Notes under the pieces: generated by a model | The model's database searches: none | The model's input: only the letters and a program-made list of their open reading frames with translations | Told to the model about the DNA's origin: nothing | From: a bacterium | GTDB taxonomy: Bacteria > Zhuqueibacterota > QNDG01 > JAFGCO01 | DNA: 64,000 nucleotides | Reading direction: 5' to 3' | Assembly (NCBI GenBank): GCA_016930535.1 | Contig: JAFGGN010000028.1 | Location: 1 to 64,000, forward strand | Shown here: in pieces, positions 52,998 through 60,558 of the stretch | Position numbering within the stretch: position 1 is the first letter of the stretch | Layout: every line of letters begins with the position of its first letter | Program-made: the position numbers and the translations under genes

Positions 52998-53032
52998 AAA
53001 AAAGGGAATCCATGAAGGATTCCCCTTTTTTT
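52998..53032. terminator. Bidirectional terminator between galactanase and hydrogenase genes
   Basis: GGGAATCC (53004-53011) pairs with GGATTCCC (53017-53024), flanked by A-runs on the left and T-runs on the right. Read from either strand it gives a stem followed by U residues, so it can end both the plus-strand galactan genes and the minus-strand hydrogenase operon. Confidence 0.88.
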
Positions 53033-53053
53033 GCAGCAGTATGGAAAATGTGT

Positions 53054-54982
53054 CTAAATCAATTTCTTGCCGCGAACCATATATTCAGTATGCAATAGTT
53101 TATGACTCTTGTGTCCGCAGGGCCCATCGGTCAGAAACTCTTTGTACACCCTCAATACGGCTTCGTTCATATATGATTTTCTGACCTCGCTGGCCTCGTC
53201 TTCCGCGTAAATGGCCTGTGCACGTGCCGCCCGGATACTTTCATTGGTGGGAATCGGCATACCGCCTCCACCGAGACAGCCTCCCGGGCAAGCCATGAAT
53301 TCGATAAAATGGCATTCACTCAGCGGGCCTCCGGCCTTGATGTCCTCCATCACTTTCTGGGCGTTTGCGGTGCCGTGGGCCACGGCCACTTTCAGTGTGG
53401 CACCTTTCAGCCAGTTCCAGTCGGGAACGAGGTGTTTCAGAATATCCGGTACCGGCCCAACCTTGGAAATCGTCAGCTCGGCCATTTTGACGCCTTCGAA
53501 TCCGCGGACCGGGAGAATCCTGGCCTTTTCAAAAACACCTTCTATGACCTCGCCGGTCACAAGCTCATAAACTGTCCGGATCGCCGATTCCATGACGCCG
53601 CCTGTGGCTCCGAATATCACGCCCGATCCGGTCATGGTGCCGAACGGATCGTCGAAATCAGATTTCGGCATGTTCAGCAGGTCGATGCCGGCTTCCTTGA
53701 TCATCTGGGCCAGTTCACGGGTGGTCAGACCATAATCCACATCCTTATATCCGGAGTCGTTCATTTCGGGCCGGTTGCATTCGAATTTCTTGGCTGTACA
53801 GGGCATCAGGGCCACGGTGACGATATCGGCAGGATCGAGATTGTTCATTTTCGCATAGTGTGTCTTGATCAGGGCCCCGAACATCTGCTGCGGACTTTTT
53901 GCCGATGATACATTGGGAAGGTATTCGGGATAAAAATGTTCGATATATTTCACCCATCCGGGAGAACAGGAAGTGAACTGGGGGAGGGCGATGGACTGGT
54001 CTTTTTCAACCAGCGCCTTGTAAAGCCGGAGAATCAGTTCCGTACCCTCTTCGATAATCGTCAGATCCGCAGTGAAATTGGTATCGAAAACCTTGTCGAA
54101 TCCGCAATGCCTCAGGGCCGTATTCATTTCGAACGTGAGCGGATTTCCGGGTTCAAGACCGAAACATTCACCAATTGCCGAGCGGGGGGCAGGAGCCGTT
54201 TGAATGATCACGTGCTTGGCGGGATCGTCTATGGCATCCCAGATTTCATCGCTCGGATCCTGTGCCTGCAATGCGCCTGTCGGACAGCGGTTGATGCACT
54301 GTCCGCAGTTGATGCAGATGACGTCCGACATCGGATTGTTCATAAAGGTTCCGATCCGCGTGTCGGCGCCGCGGTTCACGGCCTCATACACACCGACTTC
54401 CTGAAGATCGACACAGGTTCTGACACAGCGACGGCACAGAATACATTTATCTTCATCACGCACGATGGCATAACTGGATTTGTCCTTTCCGGTCTTCGGC
54501 TTGTCCACATGGCCGAAACGGTAAAAATCGACTCCGTATTCCTTGGCGAGAGACTGCAGTTCACAGTTGTTGTTCCGTACACAGGTATAACATTCTCCGT
54601 AGTGGGTCGAGAGCATGAGGTCGAGAATATGGCGTCTCGCCTGGCGCACCTTGCGTGAATGGGTTCGTACGGTTATCGGCTGTGTAATCGGATAGGCGCA
54701 TGAAGCCTGCAGGTTCCGCATGCCCTCCACTTCGACCACACAGATCCGGCAAACACCCGAGATACATAAATCCTCATGATAACAGAGGGTGGGAATCCGT
54801 ATTCCAAGCATTTTGGCCGCTTCGAGAATAGTGGTACCCATCGGAACATTCACGGACTGATCGTCGATGGTCGCCTTGATTAAAGCGCCAAGGGCAGTGG
54901 TATCATCCGGCGTAATCACACAGGCCGCGGCCGTACTTTTAGCACCCCGGGAATTATCACATACATTGTATTTATTGGTCAT
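53054..54982 (-). CDS. hydA: [FeFe]-hydrogenase catalytic subunit, NADH-linked (HydA/HndD type)
   Basis: A 642-residue group A [FeFe]-hydrogenase that makes or consumes H2. After ~30 extra residues comes a [2Fe-2S] domain (L-C-Y-H-E-D-L-C, G-V-C-R-I-C), a His/Cys cluster region (C-Y-T-C-V-R-N-N-N-C), two [4Fe-4S] motifs (C-I-L-C-R-R-C and C-I-N-C-G-Q-C), then the H-cluster domain with L1 T-S-C-S-P-G-W (Cys339), L2 M-P-C-T-A-K-K (Cys395) and L3 M-A-C-P-G-G-C (Cys565, Cys569). The length equals T. maritima HydA. It follows the NuoE-NuoF fusion by 11 bases with AAGGAGA. No hydEFG maturases are in the window. Confidence 0.95.
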   Translation of the reverse strand: MTNKYNVCDNSRGAKSTAAACVITPDDTTALGALIKATIDDQSVNVPMGTTILEAAKMLGIRIPTLCYHEDLCISGVCRICVVEVEGMRNLQASCAYPITQPITVRTHSRKVRQARRHILDLMLSTHYGECYTCVRNNNCELQSLAKEYGVDFYRFGHVDKPKTGKDKSSYAIVRDEDKCILCRRCVRTCVDLQEVGVYEAVNRGADTRIGTFMNNPMSDVICINCGQCINRCPTGALQAQDPSDEIWDAIDDPAKHVIIQTAPAPRSAIGECFGLEPGNPLTFEMNTALRHCGFDKVFDTNFTADLTIIEEGTELILRLYKALVEKDQSIALPQFTSCSPGWVKYIEHFYPEYLPNVSSAKSPQQMFGALIKTHYAKMNNLDPADIVTVALMPCTAKKFECNRPEMNDSGYKDVDYGLTTRELAQMIKEAGIDLLNMPKSDFDDPFGTMTGSGVIFGATGGVMESAIRTVYELVTGEVIEGVFEKARILPVRGFEGVKMAELTISKVGPVPDILKHLVPDWNWLKGATLKVAVAHGTANAQKVMEDIKAGGPLSECHFIEFMACPGGCLGGGGMPIPTNESIRAARAQAIYAEDEASEVRKSYMNEAVLRVYKEFLTDGPCGHKSHKLLHTEYMVRGKKLI

Positions 54983-54993
54983 TACTGCTCTCC

Positions 54994-56694
54994 TTAAGCT
55001 GTTTGAACCCGTCCGAGAAGTTCGTTTTTAAAATGTTCGACAATGGAAAGGAATGCAGTCGGACTCGACTGGCCCAGGCCGCATTTGGAGGCGATCTGAA
55101 TGGTATGGCCCAGTTTGATCAGCTCATTCAGATAGGAAGAGGAACATTCGCCTTTTTCAAGCAGTTCGAGTCCCTCCAGCAGTTTGACATTGCCTTCCCG
55201 GCACGGTGTACACTGGCCGCACGATTCTTCGACAAAGAACTCCATGAAATTTTTGGCCACCTTGAGCATGTCCCGGTCCTGACCGAAAACGATGATCGAG
55301 CCTCCGGACGAGACATCTTCAAAGGCAATGGCCCGTTCAAATTCGGACCGGGGAACACAGCGTCCGGACGCGCCGCCGATCTGCACGGCTTTTGCATCCT
55401 GGCCGCCGACTTCCTTTAAAAGCTCCTTGACCGAGATGCCGAAGGGCAGTTCAAAAATGCCCGGGCGCTCGCAATCACCGGAAACACTGAACAGTTTGGT
55501 GCCCGTCGATTTTTCCGTGCCATGCTGCATGAACCATTTTGCACCCATGGCGCAAATCAGGGACGCGTCCACAAAAGTCTCGACATTGTTGACAATGGTC
55601 GGATGGCCTTCAAAACCTGTATCCACGGGGAAGGGCGGACGGTTTCTCGGTTCTCCGCGCTGCCCTTCCAGAGATTCGATCAAAGCGGTTTCTTCGCCGC
55701 ATACATAGGCTCCCGCACCCATTCTCAGTTCGATATCAAAATTAAAATCTTTCTTTCCGAGAATGGATTGACCAAGGAGCTTGCTGTTTTTCCGTTTTTC
55801 AATGGCCTGATTCAGGTGTTCACGGATATACTGGTATTCACCGCGCAGGTAGATAAAACCCTTTTCGGCACCGATGGCATATGCTGCAATGGTCATTCCT
55901 GCAAGCATCAGATCCGTTTGTTCATGCAGCAGATACCGGTCTTTGAACGTTCCAGGTTCGCCTTCGTCCGCATTGCAGACCACGAACTTCATATCACTGA
56001 CAGCGGCCCCTGCCAGCTGCCACTTGACGGCTGTCGGAAAACCCGCACCGCCGCGGCCCTTGAGACCGGCCTCACGAATGATGGCGATGACATCGCTACG
56101 GGACATCCCGAGTGCTTTTTTCAATGCATCGCCATGCTTCAATTTGTTGCTCAGCAGGGGTCCGGATTTCTGAACGTCGGAGGGCACGATTTGCGGAAAA
56201 TCGGATTTTAAAAAATTCCTTCTGCAATTGGCGATGATCTGGGGCACTTTTTCCGGCGTCACCCTGGCAAAAAGCCGGTCATTCACCATGACTGCGGGCC
56301 CCTGGTCACACATGCCGAGGCAGTTTGTATACTCCAGTGTGAACAAGCCGTCCTTCGTGGTCTCACCGAACTGGATGCCGAGTTCATTTTCAAACTGCCT
56401 GGCCACACGGGATTTGCCCATTAAATCACAGGAGATGGTCTGGCACAGACGGATGACATATTTGCCCTTTTTAATATTGGGATGAAGGAAGCTGTAGAAG
56501 CTGGCAACGCCCTCGACTTCAACCGGATGAATATTCAGGGCATGGGCCACTTCCTGCATCATGAGTCCCGAAATCAGTCCGTATTCATCCTGAAGGTTCT
56601 GAAGAATCGGCATTAATGCCGACCGTGTCGTTCCATGGGCCTGTTTTAAATCATCGATCCGGTTTAATAATTTTTCTCTTTCAATCACTTGCAT
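54994..56694 (-). CDS. NuoE-NuoF fusion, NADH-oxidising subunit of the hydrogenase
   Basis: A 566-residue protein that joins two usual subunits. Residues 1-~165 are NuoE/HydC-like with the [2Fe-2S] ligands C-Q-T-I-S-C and C-L-G-M-C. Residues ~185-566 are NuoF/HydB-like: NADH site G-R-G-G-A-G-F-P-T, FMN site A-D-E-G-E-P-G-T-F, G-A-Y-V-C-G-E-E-T-A-L, and the [4Fe-4S] motif C-G-Q-C-T-P-C-R-E-G with a later Cys in K-C-G-L-G-Q. It stops soon after this motif, so the C-terminal ferredoxin domain of HydB and its N-terminal thioredoxin-like domain are absent. It delivers NADH electrons to HydA; whether it can bifurcate is open. Confidence 0.92.
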   Translation of the reverse strand: MQVIEREKLLNRIDDLKQAHGTTRSALMPILQNLQDEYGLISGLMMQEVAHALNIHPVEVEGVASFYSFLHPNIKKGKYVIRLCQTISCDLMGKSRVARQFENELGIQFGETTKDGLFTLEYTNCLGMCDQGPAVMVNDRLFARVTPEKVPQIIANCRRNFLKSDFPQIVPSDVQKSGPLLSNKLKHGDALKKALGMSRSDVIAIIREAGLKGRGGAGFPTAVKWQLAGAAVSDMKFVVCNADEGEPGTFKDRYLLHEQTDLMLAGMTIAAYAIGAEKGFIYLRGEYQYIREHLNQAIEKRKNSKLLGQSILGKKDFNFDIELRMGAGAYVCGEETALIESLEGQRGEPRNRPPFPVDTGFEGHPTIVNNVETFVDASLICAMGAKWFMQHGTEKSTGTKLFSVSGDCERPGIFELPFGISVKELLKEVGGQDAKAVQIGGASGRCVPRSEFERAIAFEDVSSGGSIIVFGQDRDMLKVAKNFMEFFVEESCGQCTPCREGNVKLLEGLELLEKGECSSSYLNELIKLGHTIQIASKCGLGQSSPTAFLSIVEHFKNELLGRVQTA

Positions 56695-56705
56695 TGAGAT
56701 CTCCC

Positions 56706-57077
56706 TTATGCGCTGAGCAGTTTTTTGATCTGGGATAAAAGTCTTTCAGGGCGGATGGGTTTTTCTTCGAATACATCCACAGGAACGAGATCTGAGTCTT
56801 TGTCGAATGTCATGCCGGTAACCTTACTGACGCTCGACAGCATGAGAATCGGCTTATTGAAACCCTGTTTGCGAATATCATATGCCATGGTAAATCCGTC
56901 GTCCGGGGAATCCATCATGACATCGAGAATCATGAGATCAGGAGCGTTTGCCTTGACAGACTGCATGCCATCCTCGCGTGAATGGGCGCTGATCACATCA
57001 TATCCGTTGCTCTCGAGTAAGGCGCGAACCGCTTCGACAAAATCGGCATCATCATCAACGATAAGAATTTTTGACAT
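56706..57077 (-). CDS. Single-domain response regulator (CheY-like)
   Basis: A 123-residue receiver domain with no output domain. The acidic pocket (Asp8-Asp10 in V-D-D-D), phosphoacceptor Asp52 (I-L-D-V), Ser81 (M-L-S-S) and Lys106 (E-E-K-P) are all in place. The start at 57077 has CCTCCT (AGGAGG on this strand) 7 bases before it; a longer frame exists but lacks support. It leads the hydrogenase operon, 11 bases before the fusion gene, so it may report redox or metabolic signals to the enzyme or to a kinase elsewhere. No histidine kinase is in the window. Confidence 0.9.
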   Translation of the reverse strand: MSKILIVDDDADFVEAVRALLESNGYDVISAHSREDGMQSVKANAPDLMILDVMMDSPDDGFTMAYDIRKQGFNKPILMLSSVSKVTGMTFDKDSDLVPVDVFEEKPIRPERLLSQIKKLLSA

Positions 57078-57277
57078 CCAAAACCTCCTCATGCAATTCA
57101 GAACCGCCAAACTTTGTGAAAAAAATCACAAAAAAGTATTCAAAAAAAAGACATGCTGACATTCAGCTGCCTTCTTCTCCCGAAAATTTAGCATATAATG
57201 TAATAAAAAAAAACACGAATCAAAAACAAAAAATTGTCATATTGAAAAAAATATTCGATATATGGATATTGATTTAT
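57078..57277. other. AT-rich gap upstream of the hydrogenase operon
   Basis: A 200-base AT-rich stretch with many A-runs between the response-regulator start and the terminator of the next gene. It must hold the promoter of the minus-strand hydrogenase operon, but I cannot fix -35/-10 boxes with confidence. No gene or RNA is seen. Confidence 0.4.
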
Positions 57278-57322
57278 AAAAAGCCCGGCCCGGGGATCTG
57301 CTGTTGCATTCTCCGGACCGGG
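57278..57322 (-). terminator. Terminator for the TIM-barrel/DUF1080 gene
   Basis: CCCGGCCCGG (57284-57293) and CCGGACCGGG (57313-57322) form a GC-rich stem with one mismatch. Read on the minus strand it is followed by C-TTTTT (57279-57283), giving an intrinsic terminator for the gene that ends at 57370. Confidence 0.75.
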
Positions 57323-57369
57323 AGCGGACAATTAAACCGTTCGCTGAAGGCAGATCATTTTTAAACCGC

Positions 57370-58797
57370 TTAAAGAGACTTGATATAGATATTTTTAAAA
57401 TATACCGGAGCCCGGCTGTCATGATTCTGAAGACCGATATAGCCTTCTTTGCTTAACGACCGGACTTTGCCGCGGGGGACCGTTTCCCAGTCCACAATTT
57501 TGATGCCGTTCAGTTCGACAAACAGGTGCATGCTTTTATACGTGATTTTATAGTGGTTCCACTGGCCGGGTTCATGAAAAGCCAGGGATGACGGTGCGAG
57601 TGCATCATATACAGCGCCGGTCTGATGAATGCCGCGCGAAGCATTGTCGATCTGAATTTCATAACATTGTGCGATATAGTCGTTGCTTGCGACCAGTTCC
57701 GGAATACGGAGAAAAACGCCGGAATTGGTGACATGATCATCGCACATAAAATCGAGTTCCAGTACAAAATCCCTGAATTTGCGCGTACTGTACCAGAACA
57801 GCCCCATCCCGCCCTGTCCTTTCAGAACGCCGGTTCGTTCATCTAAAATAAAATATCCCGGACCGTACTGGTTCCATCCATGCTTGTGATACAATCCGTT
57901 ATCCCGTCCGAGCAGTTGATCATAATCCTGATAATACGTGATGCGCTTCAGATATTTGAGTCCCTCAGCCACAGGGGGTGAGGGATTCATTTCATCTTCT
58001 TTCTTTTCATGTTCAATCGCCAGGAATCCGTCATAGTCCTGCATGGTCAGCTCGGCAAGCACACCCTCGATATTGCTTTTTCCCTGGCCGAAAGGAACAT
58101 CGAATGCATCCGGGTTTCCGAAATCGTTCAGGTCTTTCAAATGCACGTTTCGTATGCGTCCGCTCAGTTTTTTCAGGGCGGATACGGGGCAAATGCCCGA
58201 ACGTGTCCAGTGTCCGGTATCTGCACAGTCGCCGATTCGCGGATCCAGTCCCCTGATATGGGACAATACCGTTTCGGGATCCCAGTATTTGGTCGGAGGA
58301 GGATGATTATGAATAGCCACGCGAATGTCGTATTTCTGAACCATTTTTTCAATGATCGTGTAATCGTCAAAAGCGGGTTCGGTCACAATGGTGCGTATGC
58401 CCAGTTTTTTCGAAAATTCGAACACTGTTTCTGCGTCTCTCTCTGTATTGTCAAAATTGACTACCCCGAAACTGACCAGGGATATATCCCGCTTCTTCAG
58501 TTCCGATTGTACCCACGCTATCTGATCATCGGAGAGATTCGTATCAAAACGATCTGGATCATCCGCATCCGGTATCAGTTTCTGACCGGGATATGCCTCA
58601 AGATAATGAATACCGAGTTCCTGAACCTTGTCCAGGGTTTCGAGAAAAGAGAATTTCCTGAATGTCCAGCATTGCATGGCGATTGGAAATTTTTTGATGC
58701 GCACTTCACTGTCGCAGCAGGTTTTGTCGCCATGACCGGCTGCCATCACGGTCCCGAACATACAGACAAACAGCATGAAGCGTATTGCATTTTTCAT
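57370..58797 (-). CDS. Exported TIM-barrel sugar isomerase/lyase fused to DUF1080
   Basis: A 475-residue protein with a signal peptide (F-M-L-F-V-C-M-F-G-T-V-M-A-A). Residues ~34-300 are an AP-endonuclease-2/xylose-isomerase-like TIM barrel with metal-site features H-Y-L-E-A-Y, A-I-H-N-H, C-A-D-T-G-H, V-H-L-K-D and A-I-E-H-E. Residues ~318-475 are a DUF1080 (3-keto-disaccharide hydrolase-like) beta-sandwich (G-W-N-Q-Y-G-P-G, N-S-G-V-F-L-R, Y-E-I-Q-I-D-N). Both domain types occur singly in 3-keto-glycoside breakdown beside Gfo/Idh/MocA oxidoreductases such as the one at the end of this window. Joined, they may process oxidised sugars in the periplasm. Confidence 0.83.
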   Translation of the reverse strand: MKNAIRFMLFVCMFGTVMAAGHGDKTCCDSEVRIKKFPIAMQCWTFRKFSFLETLDKVQELGIHYLEAYPGQKLIPDADDPDRFDTNLSDDQIAWVQSELKKRDISLVSFGVVNFDNTERDAETVFEFSKKLGIRTIVTEPAFDDYTIIEKMVQKYDIRVAIHNHPPPTKYWDPETVLSHIRGLDPRIGDCADTGHWTRSGICPVSALKKLSGRIRNVHLKDLNDFGNPDAFDVPFGQGKSNIEGVLAELTMQDYDGFLAIEHEKKEDEMNPSPPVAEGLKYLKRITYYQDYDQLLGRDNGLYHKHGWNQYGPGYFILDERTGVLKGQGGMGLFWYSTRKFRDFVLELDFMCDDHVTNSGVFLRIPELVASNDYIAQCYEIQIDNASRGIHQTGAVYDALAPSSLAFHEPGQWNHYKITYKSMHLFVELNGIKIVDWETVPRGKVRSLSKEGYIGLQNHDSRAPVYFKNIYIKSL

Positions 58798-58885
58798 AGG
58801 ACAGTCTCCATTTTTTAAATGAAAAAGAATTTTGATCTCATCAACCGGCTTTTTAACTTATAAGGTCAACTTTTCAGAGGACAGC

Positions 58886-59629
58886 ATGGACCTGTCTGTC
58901 GTCATTCCCGTATGGAACGAAGAATTGAAAATCGCACATGATATTGCGCGTGCCCGTTCTTTCATTGAGAATCAGGGTTTTTCCGGTGAAATCGTCGTTT
59001 CCGACGACGGCAGTACGGACAATACGGTTCAGGTTGTGGGAGCGGTTCAACAACGAAGTCCGGTTCCTGTCCGCATCCTCAAATCCGGCAGGCACTTCGG
59101 CAAGGGACATGCGGTTCGTGCCGGCGTTTTGCACAGTCACGGAGACATCGTCACTTTTATTGACAGCGGAGGCTGTGTTTCTTTTGACGATGTGCTTCGT
59201 GGAATGCAAATGATACTGTCCGGTGAGTGCGATATAGCACATGCATCCAGATATCTTCCGGGCAGCCGGATAAGGAGGCATCAGAAAACCGCGCGCCGGG
59301 CTGCAGGATTTCTCTTCCGGAACTGGTGTATCCGTATTTTCGGTGTTCCGTCCCGGTTTTCCGATACACAATGCGGTCTCAAAATATACCGGGGAGAAAC
59401 AGGACGCTCGCTTTACGCGAAAATCCGGTGCAGCGGTTTCCTTTTTGATATAGAGGTGCTTCTGCATGCACTCAGCCGTAATATGAAAGTTATCGAATTC
59501 CCGGTTTCCTGGAAAGCGGACCCGGACAGCAGGCTGTCGATTGCCGCTGCATTGCCTTCGCTTGTAATTGAGAGTCTGATCATACTGAAAATAGTCGCCA
59601 GGATATTCCATCAATTAAAGATTCCATAA
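58886..59629 (+). CDS. Family 2 glycosyltransferase, polyprenyl-phosphate-sugar synthase-like
   Basis: A 247-residue GT2 enzyme resembling dolichyl-phosphate glucose/mannose synthases. The opening S-V-V-I-P-V-W-N-E-E, the V-S-D-D-G-S-T-D-N-T donor site, G-K-G-H-A-V-R-A-G and D-T-Q-C-G-L-K-I-Y-R are typical. The usual D-A-D metal site reads I-D-S-G, so its second Asp is missing; variants like this exist but activity should not be assumed. The ATG at 58886 has CAGAGGA upstream. It may supply a lipid-linked sugar to the Agl23-like protein. Its 3' end overlaps the convergent apbE gene by 19 bases. Confidence 0.83.
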   Translation: MDLSVVIPVWNEELKIAHDIARARSFIENQGFSGEIVVSDDGSTDNTVQVVGAVQQRSPVPVRILKSGRHFGKGHAVRAGVLHSHGDIVTFIDSGGCVSFDDVLRGMQMILSGECDIAHASRYLPGSRIRRHQKTARRAAGFLFRNWCIRIFGVPSRFSDTQCGLKIYRGETGRSLYAKIRCSGFLFDIEVLLHALSRNMKVIEFPVSWKADPDSRLSIAAALPSLVIESLIILKIVARIFHQLKIP

Positions 59630-60558
59630 GCATATAACCGGCTCATCGCATTTTTACGCATGATTTTTAATCCGGCACAACCCTGGTTCATTTCGCACAT
59701 CCGGCCGATTTCACGCAGCGGCATGGCCATCAGACCCGTGGATAATGCATCGGAAAGTGCGGCAGTCGGTGCCATCGCCCATGCAGCCTGATTGGCCTGT
59801 ACGGGTTTTCCGGATTTTACATTTATGATATGCATGCCCCTGGACAGGCCCGATGCGCTGAGTGCGCGATTGTTCAGCCGGATCCGTTTTTCGGCTTTTC
59901 TTGTGAATGGGTCGCTGATCGAGACCGGCCATCCGATTTCATCCTGAAATTGACCATATGCATATACCGTGCTCCGGCCTCCGTGAATCAGTGCCGAACC
60001 GATCTCCCAGTCATGCATCAGATCGACCATCCTGTCCACGGCATATCCCTTGCCGATACCGCCGAGATCGATCTGTGCCTGTTCGTGATTGAGCGTCACC
60101 AGATAATGTTCGGCATCGATTTCAAGAACTGAAGCCGATGAAGGAATTTCCCCTGTCCCCCGGCGTGTATTCCCCCTGGAACGGCCGGTCAGATGGCCGA
60201 CTATGGCATTGAAGTAACCCGAGGTCAGTTTTTCCGCATGTTGACATTGCTGCAGACAGCGGAGCGTCTGTTCGCTGATAATGACCGGGTGTCCCGGCAA
60301 TTGATTGATCCTGGATATATCACTGTTGCTGATGTACCGGCTCAAATCGTGTTCGATCTGATCCAGAAGCACAAAGGCTTCATGTGCGGCCTGCCGCGCA
60401 TAATAGGCGTTTGGATGAACAGTCCATATTTCGAATTGCGTATTCATGGCTGCATGATCGAAACGCTGAACGGAATTCAACCGCTCAATGTCCGGAAGTT
60501 TTAAATTGAATGGTTCCCGAATCGCCATATTTATCCGATTTCCTGAATTTAATCCCAT
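59611..60558 (-). CDS. apbE: FAD:protein FMN transferase
   Basis: A 315-residue ApbE, which attaches FMN covalently to threonine or serine of target proteins using FAD. Conserved blocks are A-M-N-T-Q-F-E-I-W (substrate lip), D-L-G-G-I-G-K-G-Y-A-V-D-R, A-L-I-H-G-G-R-S-T and A-L-S-T-G-L-M. There is no signal peptide or lipobox, unlike many homologues. The start overlaps the end of the upstream gene (ATGGGATTAA); a second ATG at 60528 is possible. No NqrC/RnfG-type target is visible here. Confidence 0.87.
   Translation of the reverse strand: MGLNSGNRINMAIREPFNLKLPDIERLNSVQRFDHAAMNTQFEIWTVHPNAYYARQAAHEAFVLLDQIEHDLSRYISNSDISRINQLPGHPVIISEQTLRCLQQCQHAEKLTSGYFNAIVGHLTGRSRGNTRRGTGEIPSSASVLEIDAEHYLVTLNHEQAQIDLGGIGKGYAVDRMVDLMHDWEIGSALIHGGRSTVYAYGQFQDEIGWPVSISDPFTRKAEKRIRLNNRALSASGLSRGMHIINVKSGKPVQANQAAWAMAPTAALSDALSTGLMAMPLREIGRMCEMNQGCAGLKIMRKNAMSRLYAYGIFN

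Noticed and set aside
53309..54658. Plus-strand open frames opposite the hydrogenase gene
   Set aside because: The minus strand carries complete hydrogenase motifs; the plus-strand frames have no motifs and are mirror effects.
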